Positions 41,774-51,491 of a DNA stretch of 64,000 nt are shown here, in pieces. The stretch's first letter is position 1. Each line of letters begins with the position of its first letter. The stretch is from Phenylobacterium sp. (GTDB lineage Bacteria; Pseudomonadota; Alphaproteobacteria; Caulobacterales; Caulobacteraceae). The translations under genes and the position numbers were made by a program. The stretch spans positions 48,130-112,129 of the forward strand of contig NZ_JAUYAW010000047.1 in the NCBI RefSeq assembly GCF_030693405.1. The letters are read 5' to 3'. The notes beneath the pieces are model-generated. The model was not told the origin of the DNA. It was given only the letters and a program-made list of their open reading frames with translations, and did no database searches.

Positions 41774-42226
41774 ATGGCGCCCATGCCCGTCGGCCTCCCT
41801 GACGATCCCGACCAGCTCGCCGAGCTGCTGCGGCCGGCCCTGCTGCGGGTCGCCCGTCGCCTGCGCCAGGAGGCGTCCAAGGCCGGCCTCTCAGCGCTGG
41901 ACGTCCTGCTGCTGGTGGAGATCAAGCGCCAGCCCGGCGTCGGCGTCTCCGACCTGGCTGACGCCGAGCAGATGTCGCGGCCGGCCATGAGCACCCACAT
42001 CAAGCGTCTCGAGGCCGCCGGCTGGATCAGCCGCCTCAGCCACGCCTCTGATGGCCGCAGGTCCGGCCTGACCATCACGCCGGCCGGCATGGCCGCCCTG
42101 GCGGAGACCAGACGCCGCCGCAACGACTGGCTGGCCGCCCGCCTCAGCCGCCTCTCTCCCGTCGAGCGCCAGGCCCTGGCGGCGGCGGCCGCGCCCCTGC
42201 TGGCCCTCGTGGAGGTCCAGCCATGA
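41774..42226 (+). CDS. MarR-family transcriptional regulator
   Basis: A 150-residue winged-helix regulator. The DNA-recognition helix lies around MSRPAMSTHIKRLEAAGWI and the wing is SHASDGRRSGLTITPAG. It probably represses itself and the efflux gene downstream, whose ATG overlaps its stop (ATGA). Two in-frame ATGs (41774, 41783) are possible starts. The inducer is unknown, probably a substrate of the pump. Confidence 0.9.
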   Translation: MAPMPVGLPDDPDQLAELLRPALLRVARRLRQEASKAGLSALDVLLLVEIKRQPGVGVSDLADAEQMSRPAMSTHIKRLEAAGWISRLSHASDGRRSGLTITPAGMAALAETRRRRNDWLAARLSRLSPVERQALAAAAAPLLALVEVQP

Positions 42227-43692
42227 CCGAGATCTCCGCCGAGGACACGCCAGAGGCCGGCGCATCGACCAAGCCCGTCGTCGCGACGGCTGAAGAGCGC
42301 GCCGCCGCCCTGAGCCGCGGCTGGATCGTGCCCGCCGTCATCGGCTCGGCCCTGATGATGCAGACCCTGAACGCCACGGTCCTGTCCAACGCCCTGCCGG
42401 CCATGGCCCGGGACATGGGGGAAGATCCCCTGCGTCTGAACCTGGCCATCACCATGTATCTGCTGGCCGCGGCGGTCTTCCTGCCGATCAGCGGCTGGGC
42501 GGCCGACAAGTTCGGGGCCAAGCGCATCTTCGTCCTGGCCATGGCGCTTTACGCCCTCTCATCGGCGCTGTGCGGCTTCGCCGACACCCTGATGGAGCTG
42601 GTCGGCGCGCGGCTGCTTCAGGGCGCCGCCGGCGCGATGATGGCGCCCGTGGGCCGCCTCGTCCTGCTACGCACAACGCCCAAGAACGAGCTGGTCGGCG
42701 CCATGTCGGTCCTCACCATGCCGGCCCTGCTGGGCCCGGTGATCGGCCCGCCGGTGGGCGGCTTCATCGTCACCTTCTGGGACTGGCCCTGGATCTTCTT
42801 CATGAACCTGCCCATCGCCGCGGTCGGCCTGCTGCTGGTCATCCGCTTCGTGCCCAATGTGGCGCTCCAGGACGCCAAGGCGTTGGACTGGAAGGGCATG
42901 CTGCTCACCGGCCTTGGCCTCGCCTGCGTGATCTTCGGGTTCGAAAATCTGGGGCGCGACTTCCTGCCCGCCCTGGCCGTTGTGGGTTTGTTCGCGATCG
43001 GCGGCGCCATGCTGTGGATCTATGCCTGGCACGCCAGACGCACCCCCCACGCCATCCTCGACCTGTCGCTCTTCCGGTTGCGCACTTTCGAGGCCTCGGT
43101 GGTCGGCGGCGCCTTCATGCGCATCGCCATGGGCGCCACCCCCTTCATGCTCGCCATGCTCTTGCAGGTCGCGTTCGGCATGACCGCCCTGCAGGCCGGC
43201 CTGCTGACCTTTGTCGGGGCGGCAGGCGCCCTGATCATGAAGACCACCGCCCCGCCCATCCTGCGCCGCTTCGGCTTCCGTCGGGTGCTGATGGTCAACG
43301 CGGTCATCACCGGGGTCTTCTTCCTGGCCTACGCCGCCTTCCAGATCGACACCCCCCACTGGGTCATCATGCTGGTCCTGCTGGCCGGCGGCTTCTTCCG
43401 CTCCCTGCAGTTCACCAGCCTCAATGGCCTGGCCTATGCCGAGATCGAACAGGACCGGATGAGCCGCGCCTCCACCATGTCGGCCATGGCCCAGCAGTTG
43501 ATCCAGTCAGTGGGCATCGGCCTGGCCGCCACCCTGATCCACGTCTTCACCCAGATGGCGGGGCAGACCGAGATGACGGCGCAGACCATCTCGCCAGCCT
43601 TCCTGGTGATCGGCGCCCTGACCTTCGTGTCGATGTTCTTCTACGCCCGCCTGCCCAAAGACGCCGGGGACGAGATGAACAGTCGAAGCTGA
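42223..43692 (+). CDS. DHA2-family MFS multidrug efflux transporter
   Basis: A 489-residue major facilitator of the 14-helix EmrB/QacA type. Motifs include LNATVLSNALPAMA in helix 1 (motif D1-like), GWAADKFGAKRIF (motif A), and GPVIGPPVGGFIV (motif C, antiporter). The last 15 residues are polar. It is coupled to the marR gene by a 4-bp overlap. No EmrA-like adaptor follows, so it would export to the periplasm. Likely function is drug or metabolite efflux driven by protons. Confidence 0.9.
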   Translation: MTEISAEDTPEAGASTKPVVATAEERAAALSRGWIVPAVIGSALMMQTLNATVLSNALPAMARDMGEDPLRLNLAITMYLLAAAVFLPISGWAADKFGAKRIFVLAMALYALSSALCGFADTLMELVGARLLQGAAGAMMAPVGRLVLLRTTPKNELVGAMSVLTMPALLGPVIGPPVGGFIVTFWDWPWIFFMNLPIAAVGLLLVIRFVPNVALQDAKALDWKGMLLTGLGLACVIFGFENLGRDFLPALAVVGLFAIGGAMLWIYAWHARRTPHAILDLSLFRLRTFEASVVGGAFMRIAMGATPFMLAMLLQVAFGMTALQAGLLTFVGAAGALIMKTTAPPILRRFGFRRVLMVNAVITGVFFLAYAAFQIDTPHWVIMLVLLAGGFFRSLQFTSLNGLAYAEIEQDRMSRASTMSAMAQQLIQSVGIGLAATLIHVFTQMAGQTEMTAQTISPAFLVIGALTFVSMFFYARLPKDAGDEMNSRS

Positions 43693-43756
43693 GCTTGGAA
43701 GGCCCGCCTTGACGCGCCCCCTCCCCTGCCCCCTATGGCGGCTGAAGGAGATCCCC

Positions 43757-44284
43757 ATGAAGCAGACCCTGGCCACAGCCCTGGTCACCGCCCTGGCGCT
43801 CAGCGCCTGTTCGCCGGCCGAGACGCCGCCAGCCCCTGTTGCAGAGGTCGAGACGCCCGATCCGCCGCCCCCGGCCGCTGTCGCGCCTGGCTTGGCCTGG
43901 GCCGCCTCGGCCAGCGGCGAAGGCGCGGTCCTCACCCTGTCGGACGCCGCGGGCGAGGCCGTCCTGCGCCTGGGCTGCGTGCGCAATCCCGCCGCCATGA
44001 CCCTGACGGTGGCAGGCTTCACCCCGATCAGCAGCGAGGACCGGCTCACCGTCGGCCTGGATGATGAGCTGTTCGTCTTCGTCGCCGACCTGCAGGCCTC
44101 ATCGGCCGAGCGCGGCGTGGTCGCCCAGGCCGACGTCTCCACCGACTTCATCGAACGCCTGCAGACCGCCACGGCGATCAGCGCCGTCTATGGCGCCCAG
44201 CAGCTTGGCCCGCACATGCCCCCGCCCGCCGACATCGCCGGGACCTTCGCCGCCGAATGCCGCCGGGCGGTCGACGTATCGTGA
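43757..44284 (+). CDS. exported lipoprotein, unknown
   Basis: A 175-residue lipoprotein. The signal ends with the lipobox ALSAC (Cys18), followed by a Pro/Ala/Glu-rich linker (about 20-45) and a globular part with LRLGCVRNPAAMTLTVAGF. AAGGAG precedes the ATG at 43757. It could be co-transcribed with the efflux gene 64 bp upstream. No domain assigned. Confidence 0.72.
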   Translation: MKQTLATALVTALALSACSPAETPPAPVAEVETPDPPPPAAVAPGLAWAASASGEGAVLTLSDAAGEAVLRLGCVRNPAAMTLTVAGFTPISSEDRLTVGLDDELFVFVADLQASSAERGVVAQADVSTDFIERLQTATAISAVYGAQQLGPHMPPPADIAGTFAAECRRAVDVS

Positions 44285-44294
44285 CGCGTAGCGC

Positions 44295-45071
44295 TCAGCG
44301 TTTCATGACCTGGGCGAGCGCCGTGCAGGCGGCCGAGCCGATCGGCCCCTGCTCGTCATAGAGGAAGCACTCGCCGATCGCGACGCCGTCGCTGGCGCCG
44401 TGGTTGACCACCTCGAACCCGACCCACTCGGTAGCCGGCAGCCGGTGCAGATAGACCGTCACATCGCTGTTGATATAGGCCAGCCCCTTGTCGCCGGCAT
44501 TGGCGAAGGGGCTGGCGAAGTCGGCCGCCACCGCGACCCGGGTGAAGGGCGTCAGGGGCTCGTCCTCCACCAGTTCGCGCACCTCGCTCATCCAGGTCCG
44601 CTTCACCCCCACCTCGCCGAAGTCGCCGGTGATGCGCCGCATGGCCCACATGCCGCCCATGCCCATGCGCTTGTCCTCCGGCGGCGGAATGTCGGCCGGC
44701 GCCGGCACGTCCCAGTTCCCCGGCGTCCACACCGTCCCCTCAGGGTTGGCGGTGCGGCGCAGGAACTGACAGCTCGCCCGGCCCATGCTGACCCCGCCGC
44801 TGATGAACTCGGCGTCCACCACCTTGATCCGCTTGCCAGCCCGCACCACCGTGGTCGTCACCTCCACCGGGGAAAAGTCCGGCAGGCGGTACATGTCCAC
44901 GGTCAGCCGGGCGGGGATGAAGTCGGGCTCCCCGTGCTCAGCCTCCAGCACATGGCCCAGCAGGCCGACGATCACCCGGCCATGCAGCGACTGCGGATTC
45001 CACGGTCCGCGGCAGGCGGGCATGGGGACGAAGCGGCCATCCTGCCGCTTGAAGAAGGGTTCGTTTTTCAT
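44295..45071 (-). CDS. acyl-CoA thioesterase-like (TesB/4HBT_3) protein
   Basis: A 258-residue double hot-dog protein. It begins FFKRQDGRFVPMPACRGPWN and has LHGRVIVGLLGHVLE and PARLTVDMYRLPDF in the first domain and a similar second half with YINSDVTVYLHRLPATEWVG. This is the layout of TesB-like thioesterases or related acyl-CoA binding proteins. The exact substrate is unknown. The ATG at 45071 is preferred because the fold begins there. Confidence 0.78.
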   Translation of the reverse strand: MKNEPFFKRQDGRFVPMPACRGPWNPQSLHGRVIVGLLGHVLEAEHGEPDFIPARLTVDMYRLPDFSPVEVTTTVVRAGKRIKVVDAEFISGGVSMGRASCQFLRRTANPEGTVWTPGNWDVPAPADIPPPEDKRMGMGGMWAMRRITGDFGEVGVKRTWMSEVRELVEDEPLTPFTRVAVAADFASPFANAGDKGLAYINSDVTVYLHRLPATEWVGFEVVNHGASDGVAIGECFLYDEQGPIGSAACTALAQVMKR

Positions 45072-45112
45072 CGCGGCGATCCATGCCGGATTCCGCCGCG
45101 ACCGCAAGCGCC

Positions 45113-45535
45113 TCAGCGCGGCGGATCGGCCCGATCTGCGGCCTGGCCCTCAAAGGTGGCCCAGCCCGTGCCGACGCCGGTTTCCGGCAGGCCCTCGGCG
45201 ATGTCGTCCATGGGGTTAGGATCGATGGCCCGCCCCTGCCGGTGCAGGTGCGCCTTGGCGATCATATTGGCGGTGATCGGCGCGGTCAGGAACAGGAACA
45301 GGGTGATCAGCAGTTCGTGGGCCGAGTACTTCCCCTGCATGGCCGGAAAATAGATCATCGAGGCGATGAGGCAGGAGCCCACCCCCAGGGTCGTCACCTT
45401 GGTCGGACCATGCAGCCGGGTCATCAGGGACGGCATCCGCGCCAGCCCCCAGGATCCCACCAGGGCGAAGAAGCCGCCGATCACGAGGATGGCGGAGATC
45501 AGGATTTCAACGGGTCCGGCGTCCATCATCCTCAT
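45113..45535 (-). CDS. mnhG: Mrp-type Na+/H+ antiporter subunit G
   Basis: A 140-residue subunit with three membrane helices and the MrpG signature GSWGLARMPSLMTRLHGPTKVTTLG. It has a longer polar C-terminal tail than usual. It is the last gene of the mrp operon (A/B-C-D-E-F-G on the minus strand), 2 bp after mnhF. A start at either of two ATGs (45535 or 45526) is possible. Confidence 0.9.
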   Translation of the reverse strand: MRMMDAGPVEILISAILVIGGFFALVGSWGLARMPSLMTRLHGPTKVTTLGVGSCLIASMIYFPAMQGKYSAHELLITLFLFLTAPITANMIAKAHLHRQGRAIDPNPMDDIAEGLPETGVGTGWATFEGQAADRADPPR

Positions 45536-45537
45536 CC

Positions 45538-45807
45538 CTACTCAATGATATCGCCGCGCAGCAGGAACTTGCAGTAGGCCACCGTGCCGACGAAGCCGAC
45601 CATGGCCAGCAGCAGGGCGGCCTCGAAATAGACCGCCGATCCCTGCTGAATCTGCATCAGCACCATGAGCGCGATGGCGTTGATGGTCATGGTGTCGAGC
45701 GCCAGGATCCGGTCGGCCGTGGTCGGTCCCCGGGCCAGCCGCCAGAGGTTCAACGCCATGGCCAGGCCCACGCAGGAGATGGCGAACAGGACGGCGATCT
45801 CGATCAT
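45538..45807 (-). CDS. mnhF: Mrp-type Na+/H+ antiporter subunit F
   Basis: An 89-residue protein with three membrane helices and the MrpF core RGPTTADRILALDTMTINAI. Its Asp in the second helix is conserved in the family. The ATG overlaps the mnhE stop by 4 bp. Confidence 0.92.
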   Translation of the reverse strand: MIEIAVLFAISCVGLAMALNLWRLARGPTTADRILALDTMTINAIALMVLMQIQQGSAVYFEAALLLAMVGFVGTVAYCKFLLRGDIIE

Positions 45808-46295
45808 GCGAAGACCTTCTTCAACCGGGCCTCGTAGCGGCGCTTGATCCGCGCCACCTCGGCCTCGGGGTCGGGGGTGTCCAGGGCGTGCACCAGCAGG
45901 GCCCTTCCACAGGACGACACATCACAGGACACCGTGCCTGGCGTCATGCTGATCGTCCCCGCCAGCATGGTGATCGCCTCAGGGCTGCGTACATCCAGGG
46001 GCACGACCAGCCAGGCCGAGCGCAGGTCTTTTGACCGGCGGAACAGGACGATGACGGCGATCTGAAAGCTCGCGGTGACGATGTCCCAGAGCACGATTGC
46101 CAGATAGCCCCAGGTCGGCGGCCCGAACCTCACCCGTGGCCGGTCGGGCCAGAAGGGGCTGGTCAGGATGGGAACCACCAGGCCGATAATGACGCCGAGA
46201 ACCAGACCCCCGAGGGTGAGCTGGTTGGCCAGCAGCATCCAGACGACGATGAGGGTGACGCTCAGGGCCGGATGGGGCAGCAGCTTCTTGATCAT
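45804..46295 (-). CDS. mnhE: Mrp-type Na+/H+ antiporter subunit E
   Basis: A 163-residue MrpE subunit. Two N-terminal membrane helices are followed by the cytoplasmic domain with the family motif AITMLAGTISMTPGTVSCDVS. The start at 46295 (MIKKLLPH) lies 10 bp after the mnhD stop. The frame is open further upstream, but that overlaps mnhD. Confidence 0.92.
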   Translation of the reverse strand: MIKKLLPHPALSVTLIVVWMLLANQLTLGGLVLGVIIGLVVPILTSPFWPDRPRVRFGPPTWGYLAIVLWDIVTASFQIAVIVLFRRSKDLRSAWLVVPLDVRSPEAITMLAGTISMTPGTVSCDVSSCGRALLVHALDTPDPEAEVARIKRRYEARLKKVFA

Positions 46296-46305
46296 CCCCC
46301 GTCCC

Positions 46306-47820
46306 TCACCCTGGCCCCAGGACTGCGCCGCCATAGGCGCCGGCCTCATAGATCTGCTCACCCGTGGCGTTGAGATAGGCGCTCACCGGTCCGCCGGCCA
46401 AGGTCAGGGCGGCCAGCGACGCCAGCAGGCCCGCCACCACCAGGGCCGAGGCGACCGGCGCCACAGGGGCGGAGGCCTTGATCTCGCCGGTGGTCGCCGC
46501 GCTCTTCCAGAACAGCACGCTGCCGGCCCTGGCGAAAGCCAGCAGGCTGATCACCGTGGTCCCCAGGATGAAGCCCCAGATCCACCAGCCCCCCGGCGCG
46601 TCCCGTACGGCGTCCAGGATCAGAAGCTTGCCCGGAAAGCCCGACAGCGGCGGCAGGCCGACCACGGCGATGGCGGTGAGGAAGAACAGGCCCGACAGGG
46701 GGCCGGCGCCCGCGAACACCGGGCTGGGCGACAGGACGTCGCCGAAGTCCCCGCGCCGCCGGGTGATCTGGTCGGCGACCAGGAATAGGGCGGCCGCCGC
46801 CAGGGTGGAATGCGGCAGGTAATAGAGGGCGGCGGCGGTGGACTCCGGCGTGAAGACCGCGATGGCGCTGACCAGGGTCCCCATGGAGCCGATCACCGAA
46901 AAGGCCGCCAGTTGCCGCAGATGACGCGCGCCCAGCACGCCGATGAAGCCCAGCAGCATGGTGGCGAGCGCCGCGGGCAGCAGATAGGGCGCCGGCGCCC
47001 AGGCCAATTCGCCGGCCCCGTCGCCGAACACTACTGTGGTGAAGCGCAGGATGCAGTAGGCGCCGACCTTGGTCATGATGGCGAACAGGGCCGCCACCGG
47101 CGCGGAGGTGGAGCCATAGGTCCTGGGCAGCCAGAAGTGCAGCGGGACCACGGCGGCCTTAAGCGCGAACACCGCGATCATCAGCAGGCCGCCGGCCAGG
47201 ATCAGCCCGTGGTCGCCGGCCGGGGCCTGGGCCACCCGCTGGCCCATATGCGCCATGTTGAGCGTGCCCGTGGCCCCGTAGAGCAGGCCGACCGCCACCA
47301 GAAACAGGGTCGAACCCACCAGATTGACCACCACATACTGCACCCCCGCCTTCAGCCGGGCCGCGCCGCCCCCATGCAGCATCAGGCCGTAGGAGGCGAT
47401 AAGCAGCACCTCGAAGAAGACGAAGAGGTTGAACAGGTCGCCCGTCAGGAATGCGCCGTTCAGGCCCAGCAGCTGGAACTGGAACAGGGGATGGAAGTGC
47501 CAGCCCTTGCGGTCGAGGCCCGTCACCACGGCATAGATCATCACCGCCAGGGCCAGGATCGCCGTCACCATCAGCATCAGGGCTGACAGCCGGTCCAGGA
47601 CGAGGATGATGCCGAAGGGCGCCCGCCAGTCTCCTAGGGCGTAGGTCTGGATCGTCCCGTCGTTTGCCTGGGCCATCAGCAGGCCGGCCAGGGCCAGCAG
47701 GCTGAGGCAGCTGGCGATGGACAGCACTCGCGATTCCATCAGCCGCTTGCGCAGGAACAGCAGCATCAGCGGCGCCAGCAGGGCCGGCAGCAGGACTGGG
47801 GCGACCAACCAGTGACTCAT
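46306..47820 (-). CDS. mnhD: Mrp-type Na+/H+ antiporter subunit D
   Basis: A 504-residue proton-pumping subunit related to NuoM/N. It has about 14 membrane helices, including LTGDLFNLFVFFEVLLIASYGL with a conserved Glu and KAAVVPLHFWLPRTYGSTSAPV. Its ATG overlaps the mnhC stop by 4 bp. With MnhA it forms the ion-translocating part of the complex. Confidence 0.94.
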   Translation of the reverse strand: MSHWLVAPVLLPALLAPLMLLFLRKRLMESRVLSIASCLSLLALAGLLMAQANDGTIQTYALGDWRAPFGIILVLDRLSALMLMVTAILALAVMIYAVVTGLDRKGWHFHPLFQFQLLGLNGAFLTGDLFNLFVFFEVLLIASYGLMLHGGGAARLKAGVQYVVVNLVGSTLFLVAVGLLYGATGTLNMAHMGQRVAQAPAGDHGLILAGGLLMIAVFALKAAVVPLHFWLPRTYGSTSAPVAALFAIMTKVGAYCILRFTTVVFGDGAGELAWAPAPYLLPAALATMLLGFIGVLGARHLRQLAAFSVIGSMGTLVSAIAVFTPESTAAALYYLPHSTLAAAALFLVADQITRRRGDFGDVLSPSPVFAGAGPLSGLFFLTAIAVVGLPPLSGFPGKLLILDAVRDAPGGWWIWGFILGTTVISLLAFARAGSVLFWKSAATTGEIKASAPVAPVASALVVAGLLASLAALTLAGGPVSAYLNATGEQIYEAGAYGGAVLGPG

Positions 47821-48230
47821 CGGCCAGCCTCCTGCGACGAAGAGGCCTCAGGTCCCAGAACCGCGCTCTCCTCCGGCGGCGGCAGAGGGGTGGGCGAACG
47901 GTCGGTGAGGCCGTCGATCTGGTCGGTGCCGGTCTCCAGATAGGTCCGCAGGGCCAGGACCACCACAAGGGCCGTCATGCCGAAGGCGATGACGATGGCC
48001 GTCAGCACCAGGGCCTGGGGCAGCGGGTCGGTATAGGCCGCCACGTCCTTGCCCCAGATGGGGGGCTGGTTGATCACCAGCCGACCTGAAGCGAACAGGA
48101 AGACGTTGATGGCGTAGGACATGAAGGCCAGGCCGAGGACGACGGGGAAGGTTCGCCCCCGCAACACCAGATAGATGCCGGCCGCCGACAGCACGCCCAC
48201 CGCCGTGGACACCAGAAACTCGATGCTCAT
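47817..48230 (-). CDS. mnhC: Mrp-type Na+/H+ antiporter subunit C
   Basis: A 137-residue NuoK-like protein with three membrane helices (SAAGIYLVLRG, FMSYAINVFLFASG, ALVLTAIVIAFGMTALVV). It has a polar C-terminal tail rich in Pro and Ser, longer than usual. It overlaps mnhAB and mnhD by 4 bp on each side. Confidence 0.92.
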   Translation of the reverse strand: MSIEFLVSTAVGVLSAAGIYLVLRGRTFPVVLGLAFMSYAINVFLFASGRLVINQPPIWGKDVAAYTDPLPQALVLTAIVIAFGMTALVVVLALRTYLETGTDQIDGLTDRSPTPLPPPEESAVLGPEASSSQEAGR

Positions 48231-51103
48231 GCGCCCTCTCCCGCCGGCGCCGACGCAGGCGGCTTCGCAGCGCGGCTGGGATCGACGTCCATGGGCCGGT
48301 CGTCGCCCCCGGGCGACTTCTCAGCCCGCTGGGCCACATTGGACAGGTGATGCAGGGCCAGCATCACCGCCCCCACCACCGTGCAGGCCACGCCGATGTC
48401 GAAGGCGAGCGCGCTGGACAGGCCGACATCTCCGATCAGCGGGATGGACACATACTCATAGGCGCTCTTCAGGAACGGCGCCCCCAGCGCCATGGCCGCC
48501 AGTCCCGTCAGGGCCGCCACGAGCACCCCGAAGCCGATCAGGCCGTGGTGATCCACCGGCAGCCGCCGATGAGCCCAGACATAGCCGGACGCCATGTACT
48601 GCATCAGCAGGGCGATGGAGACCACCAGGCCGGCGATGAAGCCGCCGCCGGGCTCGTTGTGGCCCCGCAGGAAGATGTAGAGACCGACCACCAGGGCCAA
48701 CGGCAGCAGCAGGCGGGTGGCCACCACCAGCATCATCGGATGATGTTCGGGCGACCGGCTCTGGTCCGGCGACCAGGCCGCCAGCCTGCGGCCCGAGGCC
48801 CCGCGGCCAGCGGTCTCCAGCAGGGCGAAGATGGTCAGGGCGGCGATCCCCAGGACGATGATTTCGCCAAAGGTGTCGAAGCCCCGGAAGTCCACCAGGA
48901 TCACATTGACCACATTGGTGCCGCCGCCGCCGGAATAGGAATTGGCCCAGTGGAATTCGGAGATCGAGGGCGGTCCTTCCCGGCGCAGCAGGGCCCAGGT
49001 GGCGCCGGCCATGCCCAGCCCGCCAAGCCCCGCCAGCAGTCCGTCGCGCAGGCGCCGCCCACGGCTGCTCTCCACCGGCGTGGTCTTGGGCATCAGGTTC
49101 AGGGCCAGCAGCAGCAGCAGGATGGTCACCACCTCCACCGAGATCTGGGTCAGGGCCAGGTCCGGGGCCGAGAGGAAGACAAAAGCCAGGGAGACGATCA
49201 GCCCGATCACGCTGATGAAGATCAGCGACAGATAGCGGTGCCGATGACCCAGCAGCACCGAGGTGGTCCCGCCTACCAGCAGCACCCAGGCGATCACCGC
49301 AGCGCCGGGCGCCGGCAGGGTGGCGCGCGCGCCCTCGACATAGTCGGCGCTGACGAAGCCGGCCATGGCGACGATGACGGCGGCAGCCAGGATGATGAAC
49401 ATGTAGCGCTGCAGCGAACCGTTATGCACGGCCTCGGTGAACCGCTGGGCGCCTCGGGCCGCGGCCCCAGTGACCTTGTCGAACATGGCCTTGGCGTCAG
49501 GCAGGCCCATGGCCAGCCAAACCCGCTCAGCCCCGCGATGGGCGCCCAGTAGCAGGCCGCCGCCCACCAGGGCCGCCACGCTCATGGCCAGCGGCAGGTT
49601 GAAGCCGTGCCAGAGCGACAGATACTTCTCCCCCGCCGTCCCGCCGGTCACCGCGGCCGACACCGCATTCACCAGCGGCCCGGCCACCAGGGCCGGCGCC
49701 AGCCCGATGGCCACGGCCAGGATCACCAGCAGGGCCGAGGGCGCCCACATGCCGAACGGCGCGTCATGGGGCTTTGACGGATAGGACTCCCGCTTGGGCC
49801 CGAAATAGACCCCGACCACATAGCGGAACGAATAGGCGGCCGAGAACAGGATGCCGACCATGACGATGGCCGGGACCAGCCAGGTCAGGCCAAACGCCTG
49901 GGCGCCGACCGCCTCCTCCAGCATCATCTCCTTGGAGATGAAGCCGTTCATCGGCGGGACGCCGGCCATGGCTGCGGCCGCCAGAACCGCCAGGGTCGCA
50001 GCGATCGGCATGAGGGTGAACAGGCCCCCCAGCTTGCGCAGATCCCGGGTGCCGGCCTCGTGGTCGACAATGCCGGCGTTCATGAACAGGGCGGCCTTGA
50101 AGGTCGCGTGATTGATGATGTGGAAGACGCCGGCCACCGCTGCGGCCGGCGTGCCGAGCCCGAACAGGAAGGTCAGCATGCCCAGATGGCTGATGGTGGA
50201 ATAGGCCAGCAGCCCCTTCAGGTCGTCCTTGAACAGGGCGACGATGGCGGCGAACACCATGGTGAACAGACCAACCCCGCCCACCAGATAGAACCAGGCC
50301 TCGGTGCCGGCCAGGGCCGGCCACAGCCGCGCCAGCAGGAAGACGCCGGCCTTCACCATGGTCGCCGAATGCAGGTAGGCGCTGACCGGTGTCGGCGCCG
50401 CCATGGCGTGGGGCAGCCAGAAGTGGAACGGGAACTGCGCCGACTTGGTGAAGCAGCCCCCCAGAATCAGCAGCAGGGCCGGCAGATACATGGGCGAGGC
50501 CTGGATCGCCTCTCCGCTCTGCAGGATGACGCTCAGATCATAGGAGCCGGCGATCTGGCCTAGGATCAGCAGGCCCGCGATCAGCGACAGCCCGCCCAGG
50601 CCGGTGACGGTAAGCGCCATGCGCGCGCCCTGGCGGCCCTCGGGCAGATGACGCCAATAGCCGATCAGCAGGAAGGACGAGAGGCTGGTCAGCTCCCAGA
50701 AGATCAGCAGCAGCAGGATGTTGTCCGACAGGACAATGCCTACCATCGCGCCTTGGAACAGCAGCAGGAAGGCGAAGAACCGCCCCATGGGGTCGGCCTT
50801 GGCCAGGTAGAAGCGGGCATAGATGATGACCAGCAGGCCGATGCCCAGGATCATCCCAGCGAACATCAGCCCGAGCGCATCAAGGAAGAAGTTGAGGTTC
50901 AGACCCAGCGCCGGGAACCACTCCAGGCGCGCGGTGATCACCTGACCGGCCATGACCTGGGGCGCCAGGCTCAGCAGCAGACCAAGCGCGGTCGCGGTCA
51001 CGAGCCCCGTGGCCAGGGCGCAGGCGTTGCGACCAAGACGAATGGCGAGGGCCGGGGCGAGCGCGCCCAGGAACGGCAAAAAGGCGATCCACGCCAGGGT
51101 CAA
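48227..51103 (-). CDS. mnhA: Mrp-type Na+/H+ antiporter fused subunits A and B
   Basis: A 958-residue giant subunit. The N-terminal part is NuoL-like (about 14 helices, with FWELTSLSSFLLIGYW and KSAQFPFHFWLPHAM), followed by MrpA-specific helices and then an MrpB domain (about the last 160 residues, RGHNEPGGGFIAGLVVS). Separate A and B genes are usual in Bacillus; fusion is known in proteobacterial Pha/Mrp systems. I prefer a TTG start at 51103 with GAGGG 5 nt upstream; an ATG at 51148 has no ribosome binding site. The system would use the proton gradient to expel Na+ and regulate pH. Confidence 0.93.
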   Translation of the reverse strand: MTLAWIAFLPFLGALAPALAIRLGRNACALATGLVTATALGLLLSLAPQVMAGQVITARLEWFPALGLNLNFFLDALGLMFAGMILGIGLLVIIYARFYLAKADPMGRFFAFLLLFQGAMVGIVLSDNILLLLIFWELTSLSSFLLIGYWRHLPEGRQGARMALTVTGLGGLSLIAGLLILGQIAGSYDLSVILQSGEAIQASPMYLPALLLILGGCFTKSAQFPFHFWLPHAMAAPTPVSAYLHSATMVKAGVFLLARLWPALAGTEAWFYLVGGVGLFTMVFAAIVALFKDDLKGLLAYSTISHLGMLTFLFGLGTPAAAVAGVFHIINHATFKAALFMNAGIVDHEAGTRDLRKLGGLFTLMPIAATLAVLAAAAMAGVPPMNGFISKEMMLEEAVGAQAFGLTWLVPAIVMVGILFSAAYSFRYVVGVYFGPKRESYPSKPHDAPFGMWAPSALLVILAVAIGLAPALVAGPLVNAVSAAVTGGTAGEKYLSLWHGFNLPLAMSVAALVGGGLLLGAHRGAERVWLAMGLPDAKAMFDKVTGAAARGAQRFTEAVHNGSLQRYMFIILAAAVIVAMAGFVSADYVEGARATLPAPGAAVIAWVLLVGGTTSVLLGHRHRYLSLIFISVIGLIVSLAFVFLSAPDLALTQISVEVVTILLLLLALNLMPKTTPVESSRGRRLRDGLLAGLGGLGMAGATWALLRREGPPSISEFHWANSYSGGGGTNVVNVILVDFRGFDTFGEIIVLGIAALTIFALLETAGRGASGRRLAAWSPDQSRSPEHHPMMLVVATRLLLPLALVVGLYIFLRGHNEPGGGFIAGLVVSIALLMQYMASGYVWAHRRLPVDHHGLIGFGVLVAALTGLAAMALGAPFLKSAYEYVSIPLIGDVGLSSALAFDIGVACTVVGAVMLALHHLSNVAQRAEKSPGGDDRPMDVDPSRAAKPPASAPAGEGA

Positions 51104-51218
51104 ATTGGCCCTCGAGTCGATGACGTCAAATGGGTGCGCGCCCATCAATAGCGACAGGCGGTCGCAGCCCCAATGAATTTCCCGTTATTGCTCAGCTCAG
51201 CGGCTGGGCGGGTCGTCC

Positions 51219-51491
51219 CTAGCGGCGGCGGAACTGCGGCCGCTGCTGACCGCCGCCCATCCGGGGGCCTTCGGTCTTGTGACGATAGGTGATCCGACCC
51301 TTGTCCAGGTCGTAGGGGGTCATCTCGACGGTGACCCGGTCGCCCACCAGCGAGCGGATGCGGTTCCGCTTCATGCGGCCGGCTGTGTAGGCGAGAATGG
51401 TGTGTTCATTGTCCAGCTGAACGCGGAACCGGCCCTCGGGCAGCAGTTCGGTGATCACGCCTTCGAACTCGATAAACTCTTCCTTGGACAT
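51219..51491 (-). CDS. infA: second IF-1-like protein with basic C-terminal tail
   Basis: A 90-residue OB-fold protein closely resembling IF-1: [19 protein letters not shown] at the start and [19 protein letters not shown] at the end of the fold. It then has an extra roughly 20-residue tail rich in Gly, Gln and Arg. The normal infA (72 residues) is at 24131. The start ATG at 51491 follows from the alignment with IF-1. Duplicated IF-1 genes are known in some bacteria, but the role of this extended copy is not known to me. Confidence 0.88.
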   Translation of the reverse strand: MSKEEFIEFEGVITELLPEGRFRVQLDNEHTILAYTAGRMKRNRIRSLVGDRVTVEMTPYDLDKGRITYRHKTEGPRMGGGQQRPQFRRR

